This document shows, piece after piece, positions 41,104-53,100 of a DNA stretch of 64,000 nt. The notes beneath the pieces are model-generated. The model saw only the letters and a list, made by a program, of their open reading frames with translations, was not told where the DNA came from and made no database searches. Every line of letters starts with the position of its first letter. The first letter of the stretch is position 1. The DNA is from Streptomyces scopuliridis RB72. Its GTDB lineage: Bacteria; Actinomycetota; Actinomycetes; Streptomycetales; Streptomycetaceae. A program made the position numbers and the translations under genes. Where the stretch lies: contig NZ_JOEI01000022.1 in NCBI RefSeq assembly GCF_000718095.1, positions 1 through 64,000 of the forward strand, written 5' to 3'.

Positions 41104-44100
41104 GTGCCACAATCCGGTGATACCCGACTCCCTCTGACGCCGGCCCAATCAGGTATTTGGTTCGCGCAGCGGATTGACGTCACCAACACCGTCTACAACA
41201 TCGCCGAATACGTGGACATTCACGGGCCGATCGATCCGGAATTCCTGGAAACCGCGCTTCGCCGGGTGGTCGGCGAGACGGACGCGCTGCGGGTGCGGTT
41301 CGCCGAGCAGGGCGACATCCCCGAGCAGCGGATCCTTGCCACCGTCGACTTCCCCTTCCACGTCCTGGACGTCTCCGCGGATGCCGACCCGGTCGGGAGA
41401 GCGCGGACGTGGATGGACGAGGACCGCGAGCGTCCGGTCGACCTGTTCGGCGACCGGCTGTTCACCTTCGCCCTCTTCAGGATCGCCGCGGATCGCTGGT
41501 TCTGGTACCTGAGGGTCCACCACATCCTGCTGGACGGCGCCAGCATCGCCATGTTCGTGCCGCGGGTGGCCCAGGTCTACTCCGCCCTGATGGCGGCCGT
41601 CCCCGTGCCGGCCAACCCGTTTCCTCCGCTGCGGGGCCTGGTGGACGCCGCCCGCGACTACGACGGTTCCACGGACCGCGAGGCCGACCGGGCCTTCTGG
41701 ACGGAGCGGCTGACCGGCGCGCAGACCCCGGTGAGCCTCTCCGGCGGCGGGCAGCACCTGCCCCGCAAGGTGATCCGCCGCAGCCATCTGCTGGGCGCCG
41801 ACGAGACCGAGGCGATCCGGGGCATCGCGCGCGAGGCCGGCACCGGCTGGCCGACCGTGGTCGTGGCCGCGCTCGCCGTTTACCTGCGGCGCCTCACCGG
41901 CACCGACGAGGTGGTCATCGGGCTGCCGGTCGCCGCACGGCAGGACCAGGCCATGCGGGCCGTCCCCGGCAGCGTGTCCAACCTGGTCCCCCTGCGGCTG
42001 CGTGTCCGGCCGGACACGAGCGTGAGCGACCTGTTCACCACCGTCGCCGCCGAGATGCGGCAGGCCGTCCGCCACCAGCGGTACCGCCACGAGGACATGC
42101 GGCGTGATCTGAAACTCGGCCCTGAGCAGCACCTGATCGGACCGCACGTCAACCTGATCCTGTTCGACTACGGCCTGGACTTCGCCGGCCTCGGTGCGAC
42201 CGTGCGCAACCTGCCCAGCGGCCCGGTCACCGACCTCGCGATCGTGCTGGACACCCGCGCCGCCGACGGCGCCCTGCGCTTCGACTTCGACGCCAACTCC
42301 GCGCTGTACGACGATGAATCCCTCGCCACGCACCAGGACCGTTTCCTGGACCTGCTCTCCAGGCTGTGTGCCTGTGACCCCGGCACGCCGCTCGGGCGCC
42401 TGGACGTCGTCACCGCCGGGGAAGTCGCGCACCTGCTCACCCGGCCCGTGCCCGTGGAGACCCCCGCCGCGACACTGCCGGAGCTGTTCGAGCGGGTCGC
42501 CGCCGACCACCCCGAGCGCACAGCCGTCGCGCTGGACGGCGTCGGCCACAGCTACCGGGTGATCAACGCCCGGGCCAACCGGCTGGCCAGGGCGCTCATC
42601 TCCCGGGGCATAGGTCCCGAGCGGTTCGTCGCGCTCGCGCTGCCCCGCTCGGTGGAGATGCTCGTCGCGCTGCTCGCCACCCTCAAGGCCGGCGCGGCCT
42701 ACCTGCCGTTGGACCCGGCTTACCCCGCCGAGCGGATCGCGTTCATGCTCGCGGACGCCGCGCCCGACGTGGTGCTGACCGACACGGCGAGCGCGGAACG
42801 CCTGCGGGAGGCCGGCGCCGCCGAGCTTCTGGCGCTCGACGACCCACTGACCGCCGCCGAGGTGGCCGGCCGGGCGAGCGGCGACGTCACCGACGCGGAG
42901 CGGCGCGCCCCGCTCGACCCGCGGCACCCGGCGTACATGATCTACACCTCCGGGTCCACCGGCCGGCCCAAGGGCGTGGTCGTCCCGCACCGCAACGTGC
43001 TCCGGCTGTTCACCGCGACCGGGCACTGGTTCCGCTTCGGGGCCGAGGACGTGTGGACGCTGTTCCACTCCTACGCCTTCGACTTCTCGGTGTGGGAGAT
43101 CTGGGGCCCGCTGCTGCACGGCGGCAAGCTGGTGGTCGTCCCGCACGAGGTGAGCCGCTCGCCGGTGGAGTTCCTGCGGCTGCTGGCCCGCGAACGCGTC
43201 ACGGTGCTCAACCAGACCCCGTCCGCCTTCCACCAGCTCATGCGGGCCGACAGGGAGAACCCCGAGGCCGGAGCCGAACTGGCCTTGCGGTACGTCGTCT
43301 TCGGCGGCGAGGCGCTCGATCCACGGCGGCTGGAGAGCTGGTACGAACGGCATCCGGACCACGCGCCGGTCCTGGTGAACATGTACGGCATCACGGAGAC
43401 CACCGTGCACGTCAGCCACGTCGCGCTCGACCGGCGGACCGTGCTCGCCGAACGGGGCAGCGTGATCGGTGTGCCGATCCCCGACCTCGGGATCTATCTG
43501 CTGGACGACGCACTGCGACCGGTGCCGCCCGGAGTGGCCGCGGAGATGTATGTCTCAGGCGACGGGCTCGCACGCGGCTACCACCAACGTGCCGACCTGA
43601 CCTCGCATCGGTTCGTCGCCGATCCCTTCGGCGCGCCCGGCAGCCGCATGTACCGCACCGGCGACGTGGCGTGCTGGACACCGGACGGGGAGCTGGAGTT
43701 CGTCGGCCGGGCCGACCAGCAGGTGAAGATCCGTGGTTTCCGGATCGAGCTGGGCGAGGTCGAAGCCGTGGTGGAGGGCGTGGCCGAGGTCGCGCAGGCC
43801 GCGGTGATCGTGCGCGAGGACCAGCCCGGCGACAAGCGCCTGGTCGCCTACCTCACACCGGTCGGCGACCGCGCCGGTCTCGACCTCCGCGCGCTGCGCG
43901 AGGCCGTGGCGGCCGCCCTGCCGGACTACATGGTGCCCGCGGCGTTCGTGGTCCTGCCTGAACTGCCGATCACCGTCAACGGCAAACTGGACCGCAAGGC
44001 GCTGCCGGAGCCGGAGTTCGTCGCCGGCTCGGCCGGCCGGGCCCCCCGCACACCGGCCGAGGAGGTCCTGTGCGGTCTGTTCGCCGAGGTCCTCGGCGTG

Positions 44101-47100
44101 TCGAGCGTCACGATCGACGACAACTTCTTCGACGTGGGCGGCCACTCCCTGCTGGCCACCCGGCTGGTCAGCCGGATCCGCTCGGTGTTCGGCGTGGAGC
44201 TGCAGATCCGGACGCTGTTCGAGACGCCCACCGTCGCCGCCGTGGCGGAGCGCGTCGGCTCCGCCGAGAACGCCCGTTCCGGCGTCTCCCCGATGCCCCG
44301 GCCGGCGGAGATACCGCTGTCGTACGCCCAGAACCGTCTGTGGTTCCTGGACCGGCTGGAAGGACCGGGCTCGGCTTACAACATCCCGCTGGTGTTGCGC
44401 CTGTCCGGACCGCTGGACCAGGACGCGCTGCTCGCGGCGTTCGGCGACCTGCTCGCCCGGCACGAGAGCCTGCGCACCGTCTTCCCCGACGTGAAGGGCA
44501 TTCCGAGCCAGGTCGTCCTGGACCCGGAGGCAGCCACGATCGAGCTGCCTGTCTCGGCGATCGCCGCCGAGGACCTGCCCGCGGCACTGGCGGGCTGCGC
44601 GGCCGGGCCGTTCGACCTGGCGACCGAACTGCCGCTGCACGTCGACCTGTTCTCGCTCGGCGAGGAAGAGCACGTGCTGTCCGTCGTGGTGCACCACGTC
44701 GCCGCGGACGGATGGTCGCTGGGCGTACTGGCCGGGGACCTGTCCACGGCGTACGCCGCCCGGGTCCGGAGATCGGAGCCGGACTGGCAGCCGCTCGCGG
44801 CCCAGTACGCCGACTACACACTGTGGCAGCGGAATGTGCTCGGCGACGACCGGGACCCCTACAGCACCATGGCGCGGCAACTCGCCTTCTGGCGCTCGGA
44901 GCTGGCCGGGCTGCCGGAGGAGACCGCGCTCCCCACCGACCGGCCGCGACCGGCTGAGGCGGACTACCAGTCCGATGTGGTGGAGCTCGGGCTGCCGGCC
45001 GAGCTGCACCACGGCCTCGCCGAACTGGCCCGGCAGACCGGTACCACACTGTTCATGGTGCTCCAGGCGGGCCTCGCCTCGCTGCTGTCGGTGCTGGGCA
45101 CCGGCCCCGACGTGGTGCTCGGCAGCCCGATAGCCGGCCGTACCGATGACGCCCTGGACCGGATGGTCGGCTTCTTCGTCAACACCCTGGTGTTGCGGAC
45201 CGACGTCTCCGGCGATCCCACCTTCCGCGAGCTGCTGGACAGGGTGCGGGAGTCGGACCTGGCGGCCTACGCCCACCAGGACGTGCCGTTCGAGCGACTG
45301 GTCGAGGTGCTGAACCCCGAGCGCTCACTGGCCCGCCACCCGCTGTGCCAGGTGCTGTTCTCGCTACAGAAGAAGTTGGACACCACCCTGGACTTCCCCG
45401 GTCTGAAAGCGGTCGCGGAGCCGGGCGTGCGCACGATGGCCAAGTTCGACCTTTCCTTCGAATTCAGCGAGTACGTCGACGGTACGGGGGTGCCGGGCGG
45501 TATCGACGCGACGGTCGAATTCCGGATGGACCTCTTCGACCGCTCCAGCGTGGAATTGCTCACCGACCGTCTGCTGCGTTTCCTCCAGGTAGTCGTCGCG
45601 AATCCGGAAACGCCGGTGCGGGCGGTCGACGTGTTGTCCCCGGCCGAGCGGCGGCGGATTCTGCGGGAATGGAACGACACGCACGCCGACGTACCGGCGG
45701 GGACATTGGTCGACCTGCTGGAGCGGACGGCGGCGGAGAATCCGGACGCGGTGGCGGTGTGCGACGGCTCCCGGTCACTCACCTACGGCGAACTGCACGC
45801 GTGCGCCAACCGGCTGGCGCACGAACTGATCACCCGGGGAGCCGGTACCGAGCGTGTGGTCGCACTGGGCCTGCCACGTTCCGTGGATCTGGTCGTCGCC
45901 CTGCTGGCGGTGCTCAAGTCGGGTGCGGCGTACCTGCCCGTGGACCCGTCGTATCCCATCGAGCGCGTCGCGCTGCTGCTGTCCGACGCCGCCCCGGTGC
46001 TGCTGGTGAGCACCGAGGGGGTGCTGGCCGGCTGGCCGGAGGAGGCGGTCGCGAAGGTGCCCGCGCTGGCACTGGACGACCCCGGGACGGTGGAGTCGGT
46101 CGCGGCCCGGCCCGGGACCAATCCGGTCGACGCGGAACGGATGGCGCCGCTGCGGCCGGACAACGCCGCCTATGTCATCTACACCTCCGGCTCGACCGGA
46201 ACGCCCAAGGGCGTCGTGGTGCAGCACCGCAACGTGGTCAACCTCGTCACCTGGGCGGCACGGGAGATCGGCACGCCCGCCCTGTCCCACGCGCTGGCGT
46301 CGACCTCGCTCAACTTCGACGTATCGGTCTTCGAGATCTTCGGGCCGCTGGCGGCCGGCGGACGCATCGACGTCGTGCGCGACCTGCTAGCACTTGCCGA
46401 GCGACGGGACGGCTGGTCGGGCGGCATGATCAGTGCGGTGCCGTCCGCGCTGGCCCAGTTGATCAGCCAGGACACCGTCCCCGCCTCGGCCGGTCTGCTG
46501 GTGCTCGCCGGAGAGGCACTCACCGGCCGGGCGATGACGGACATCCGCGCGGTCATGCCGAAGGCGCGCATCGCCAACATCTACGGCCCGACCGAGGCCA
46601 CGGTCTACGCGACGGCGTGGTATTCCGACGACGGCCCGGCCGAGCCGCTGATCGGCCGTCCGGTCTCCAACACCCAGGTCTACGTGCTGGACTCCTGGCT
46701 GCGTCCGGTTCCCGCCGCCGTCGCGGGCGAGCTGTATTTGGCGGGCGCGTGCCTGGCCCGCGGCTACCTGGACCGCCCTGCCCTGACCGCGGAGCGTTTC
46801 GTGGCCAGCCCGTTCGGTCCTCCGGGCTCCCGCCTGTACCGGACCGGTGACCTGGTGCGGTGGACGCCCGACGGCCAGTTGGTGTACCAGGGGCGCACCG
46901 ACGAGCAGGTGAAGGTGCGCGGATTCCGTATCGAGACCGGCGAGATCGAGTCGCTGATCGCCAAGGACCCCGCCGTGGCACAGGTGGTGGTGGTCGCCCG
47001 GGAGGACCGGCACCACCACAAGCAGCTCGTCGCGTACGTCGTGCCGGTCTCCGGCTCCGAGGCCGACACCGAGCGCCTGCGCGAGCTGGTGACAACGACC

Positions 47101-50100
47101 CTGCCCAGCTACATGATGCCGGCGGCCTTCGTCACCCTGCGCAGACTGCCGCTCAACCCCAACGGCAAGCTCGACCGCAACGCCCTGCCCTCACCGCAGT
47201 TCGCCGGCGACAAGGCGGGCCGGCAGCCCCGCACCCCCCACGAGCAGGTGCTGTGCGGTCTCTTCGCGGAGATCCTGGAACTGTCCTCGGTCGGCATCGA
47301 CGACGGCTTCTTCGACCTCGGTGGGCACTCGCTGATCGCCAACCGGTTGATCATCAGGATCCAGTCGGTGCTCGGCGTCGACCTCGCGGTGCGCGACCTG
47401 TTCGAGGCGCCGACCGTGTCCGAGCTGGCGAAACTGGTCGAGCAGGCCGGTACGGCCAGGCCCCGCGTCGTCCCGATGGAACGCCCGGCGGAGGTGCCGG
47501 TGTCGTTCACCCAGCAGCGGCTGTGGTTCCTCAACCGCCTGGAGGGCCCGAGCCCGACCTACAATCTCGGCGTCTCCCTCCGCTTCACCGGCCAGGCCGA
47601 CCGTGCTGCGCTCTACGAGGCCCTGCACGACGTGATGGTCCGGCACGAGAGCCTGCGCACGGTCTTCCGCGAGCGCGACGGCGTGCCGATCCAGTACGTC
47701 GTGCCCCCGCGGGAGGCCCGTCCGCGGATCTCGGTGACCGAGCTGACCGAGCCGGAACTGGACGCCGCGTTGACGGCGGCCGCCCGCCGCGGATTCGACC
47801 TGGAGAACGAACTGCCCATCCGGGCGGAGCTGTTCGTGCTCAGCCCCACCGAGCAGGTCTTCTTGATCCTGGTACACCACATCGCGGCCGACGGCTGGTC
47901 GTTCGCCGGGCTGGTGAGCGACTTCGCCGGCGCCTACACCGCGCGCCGGGCGGCCCACGCCCCGGACTGGACGCCCCTGCCGGTGCAGTACGCCGACTAC
48001 GCGCTCTGGCAGCGGCAGATCCTCGGCGGCCTCGACGACTCCGGCAGCGTGCTGAGGCGGCAGATCGACTACTGGAAGTCCGCGCTGGCCGGCCTGCCGG
48101 ACCAGCTGGACCTGCAGACCGACCGGCCCCGCCCGGCTCTGCCCAGCCACGGCGGCGGATTCGTGCCGATCGCCATCGGCGCCGAGCTGCACGCCCGGCT
48201 GCAGGAGATCGCCCGCGCCAGCGGCGCCAGCCTGTTCATGCTCATGCAGGCCGCTCTGGCCGCGCTGCTGAACCGAATGGGCGGCGGCGAGGACATCCCG
48301 ATCGGCACCTCGGTCGCCGGGCGCAACGACGAGTCGCTGGTCGACCTCATCGGCTTCTTCGTCAACACCCTCGTGCTGCGCAACGACCTGTCCGGTGACC
48401 CGACCTTCCGGCAGCTCCTCGGCCGGGTGCGTGAGGCGGACCTGTCCGCCTACGCCAACCAGGACGTGCCCTTCGAGCTGCTGGTCGAGACGCTCAAGCC
48501 GGAACGCTCGCTCTCCCGGCATCCGCTCTTCCAGGTGCTGCTCAACTTCGAGAACACGCCCGAGATGGAGCTGGAGTTCCCCGGCGTGCGCACCCGCCTG
48601 CACCCGGTCAACACCGAGGTCGCCAAGTTCGACCTGTCGTTCTCCATGGGCGACCGGTACGCCGACGACGGCACGCCGGCCGGCATCACCGGTCTGCTCA
48701 GCTACAGCACCGACCTGTACGACCGCGTCACGGCGGAGGACATCTCCGCCCGGTTCCGCTGCCTGCTGGAGTCGGTCGCCGCCGACCCCGCGCAGCGGGT
48801 GAGTGAGCTGGAGCTGCTCGACGAGGCCGGCCGCCGGCGCATCCTCGCCCTCGGTGTCGGTGAGATCCGCGAGGAGGCCCCACCGACGTTCGTCGAGCGG
48901 TTCACGCACCAGGTGGCGAAGACCCCGGACGCCGTCGCGCTGGTCTGCCGGGACGACGAGGTGACGTACCACGACCTCAACGAGCGCGCCAACCGGTTGG
49001 CGCACCACCTGATCGCGCGCGGCGTGGGGGCCGAGGACTGGGTCGCGGTCGCTCTGCCCCGCACCCCGCAGCTTGTGGTCGCGCTGATCGCCGTTCTCAA
49101 GGCGGGCGCCGCCTACCTGCCGCTCGACCCGGACTACCCGCCGGAAAGGATCGAGTTCATGGTCGAGGACGCCTCGGCCATGCTGCTCATCACCGACTCG
49201 GCGGTCGGCGCGGGCATCCCGGACTCCGCGGACCTGCCGCGGCTGTTCCTGGACGATCCGGCCACCGTCGGGGCGGTCGCGAGCCGCCCGGTCACGGATC
49301 CCACCGACGCGGACCGGCTGTACCCCGTCAGCCCGCACCACTCCGCGTACGTCATCTACACCTCCGGTTCCACAGGGCGTCCCAAGGGAGTGCTGACCGA
49401 GCAGCACTGCCTGAGCGACTACCTGCGCTGGAGCACCTCGGCCTATCCGAGCACCACGGGCGCCGCGGTGCTGCACAGCCCGATCTCCTTCGACCTGACC
49501 GTGACCGCGCTCTACACAACGCTGTCCGTCGGAGGAAAAGTGGTCCTCGCCACCCTGGACGACAGCGATCCGCGGACGCTGGCGGCGCTGGAGAAGACCC
49601 CGTGCACGTTCCTCAAGGCCACTCCGAGCCATCTGCCGCTGCTGGAGGCGCTTCCCGACGCGTTCTCACCCACCCGCGAGCTGATGCTGGGCGGCGAGTT
49701 GTTGCTCGGCGGGACGCTGACCGAGTGGCGCACGCGCCACCCCGCGGCGCACATCTACAACGGCTACGGGCCCACCGAGACCACGGTCAACTGCACCCAG
49801 TACGTGATCAGGGCCGGCGAACCGGTCGACAGCGGCCCGCTGCCGATCGGCCGCCCCATGCCCAACACCTGGCTGTACGTGCTCGACGAGGCCCTACGGC
49901 CGGTGCCCATGGGTGTGGCCGGTGAGCTGTACGTGGCCGGCGAGGGGATCGCCCGCGGCTACCTGCACCGGCCGACGATGACCGCCGAGCGGTTCGTGCC
50001 CAACCCGTTCGGCCCGTCCGGCTCACGCATGTACCGCACCGGCGACATCGTGAAGTGGACCTCGGACGGCGAGCTGTACTTCCTGCGGCGGATCGACGAC

Positions 50101-53100
50101 CAGGTCAAGGTCCGCGGCTTCCGGGTCGAGATCGGCGAGATCGAGAACGCGCTGCTGCGCCGCCCCCATGTCGCCCAGGCCGCCGTCGTGCTTCGGGAGG
50201 ACACACCCGGTGATCGGCGCCTCGTCGCCTACCTCGTGCCCGACGGGCCGCTGGACGAGGCGACGGTCGCCCGCGAGACGGCCGGGGACCTGCCGGACTA
50301 CATGATGCCCGCGGCCTTTGTGGTGCTGGACGAACTGCCGCTCAGCCCCAACGGCAAGGTCGACCGGCGGGCCCTGCCGGTGCCGGACTACTCCGCCACC
50401 GTGTCCGGCCGCGCACCGCGGACGCCGCAGGAGGAGATCCTGTGCGGACTCTTCGCGGAGATCCTCGGCGTGCCCGAGGTCGGGGTGGACGACAACTTCT
50501 TCGACCTCGGCGGGCACTCCCTGCTGGCCACCCGGCTGGTGAGCCGGATCCGCTCGGTCTTCGGCACGGAGCTGCCGATCCGCGCGCTGTTCGAGACCCC
50601 GAGCGTGGCCTCCGTCGCCGGATCGCTGCGGGAGGCGCCGCAGGGCAGGCCCGCGCTGCGCGGCGGACAGCGGCCGGCGAACCTGCCGCTGTCGTACGGC
50701 CAGACCCGGCTGTGGTTCCTCAACCGCCTGGAGGGCCGTAGCGCCACCTACAACCTGCCGGTCGCGCTGGAGCTGGACGGCCCGGTGGACGCCTCCGCGC
50801 TGCGCGCCGCGCTCGCCGACGTCGTCGCCCGCCACGAGTCGCTGCGCACGATCTTCCCCGAGCGCGACGGCGTTCCGTACCAGGTGGTGCTCGACCCGTC
50901 GGTCGCCGCGCCCGAGTTCACCGTGCTCGACCTCGCGGCGGACGAGCTGGACGGCGCGCTGCGGGGCATCGCCGACCAAGGCTTCGACCTCACCGTCGAA
51001 CCACCGCTGCGGGCCGCCCTGCTGCGAGCCGGCGAGCGGGAGTCGGTGCTCGTGGTCGTGATGCACCACATCGTCGTCGACGGCTGGTCGACCGGGCCGT
51101 TCGCCAGGGACCTCGCGGCCGCCTATGGCGCGCGGTGCACCGGTGCCGCGCCGCAGTGGACACCGCTGCCGGTGCAGTACCCGGACTACACCCTCTGGCA
51201 GCGTTCCGTGCTGGGCAGCGAGGCCGACCCGGACAGCGTGGCCTCGCGGCAGCTGGCGTACTGGCGCGAAGCGCTGGCCGGACTCCCGGACGAGCTCGGC
51301 CTGCCGACGGACCGGGCGCGCCCGGCGACTCCCTCCTACCGCGGCGGCTGGGTCACCTTCCGGCTCGACCCACGGCTGCACCGGAGCCTGAGCGCTGTTG
51401 CCAGGCGTTACCGGACGAGCATGTTCATGGTCCTCCAGGCCGGAGTGGCGGTGCTGTTGCACCGTCACGGCGCGGGCACCGACATCCCGCTGGGCACGCC
51501 GATCGCCGGCCGCACGGACGAGGCCCTCGACGAACTGGTGGGATTCTTCGTCAACACACTGGTGCTGCGCACCGACCTGTCCGGCGACCCCACGTTCGCC
51601 GAGCTCCTCGACCGCGTCCGGGACGCCGACCTGGCCGCCTACGCCCACCAGGACGTTCCCTTCGAACGGCTGGTCGACGTGCTGGGCCCCGAGCGCGCCA
51701 TGGCCCGTCACCCGCTCTTCCAGGTGATGGTCAGCCTGCACAACAACCCCGAGGCGGACTACGACCTTCCGGGGGTGCCCGCGCGGCGCCGCATGCTCGA
51801 CCTGAACGTGGCGAAGTTCGATCTCAACATCAATCTGCGCGAGCTGTTCGACGCCGGCCACGAGCCCGCGGGGATCGAGGCGGTCGCCGAGTACAGCTCG
51901 GACCTGTTCGACCACGACACCGTGGCGCGGATGACCGAGCGGTTCACCCACCTGATGGAACGGCTCTGCGCCGAACCCGACCGGGCCATCGGCGACATCG
52001 ACATCCTGACCTCCGCCGAGCGCACCCGGCTGCTGAGCGGCTGGAACGCCACGACCGCCGACCTCGGCCCGCACTCGCTGATCGAGGCGATCGAGGCGGC
52101 GGCCGCCCGGAACCCCGAGCGTGTCGCGGTCGTCGCCGACGACGGCGAGGTCACCTACGCCGAACTGAACGCCCGCGCCAACCGGTTGGCCCGCTACCTG
52201 GCCGACCGGGGCGCCGGGCCTGAGGTCAGGGTCGCGGTGAGCCTGCCGCGCGGGCTGGACCTGGTGGTGGCGCTGCTCGCGGTGGGCAAGTCCGGCGCGG
52301 CCTACGTCCCGCTCGATCCGGCCTACCCGGCCGAGCGGGTGCGTCACATCCTCACCGACGGCTCGCCCGCGCTGGTGCTGACCACCCGCGAACTGGCCCA
52401 CGACCTGCCCGTCGCGGCCGGGGCCGAGCTGATCGCGCTGGACGACCCCGCTACGCGGCAGCGGATCGCCGCTTTGCCGGAGACCGACCCGCCCGGCACG
52501 GCGCGCGGCGACCACCCGGCGTACGTGATCTACACCTCCGGTTCCACCGGCCGGCCCAAGGGCGTCGTGGTAACCCGTGCGAACGTCACCAACTTCGTGC
52601 TGGACATGCGCGACCGGCTGCCGGTCAGCGAGGCGGACGGTCTGGTCGCGGTCACCACCGTCGCCTTCGACATCGCCGGGCTGGAGCTGTATGTACCGCT
52701 GGTGGCCGGGGCCCGGCTGGTGGTCGCCACCGCCGAGCAGGTGCGGGACGTGGACCAGCTCGCCGAGCTGATCACCGGAGCCGGCGCGACCCTCGTCCAG
52801 GCGACGCCGACGCTGTGGCAGGCGCTGGCGTCCGAGCGCCCGGAGGCGCTGGCCGGGCTGCGGGTGCTGGTCGGCGGCGAGGCGCTGCCGGCAGGACTCG
52901 CCACCCGGCTGGGCGAGTTGTCCGCCGGGGTGCGCAACATGTACGGCCCCACCGAGACCACGGTATGGTCCACCACCGCCGAGGTCGACGACCGGCCCGG
53001 CGCGCCCGCGATCGGCCGGCCGATCGCCAACACCCAGGTGTACGTGCTGGACTCCCGCCTCGCGCCGGTGCCGGCCGGTGTGGCGGGCGATCTGTACCTC

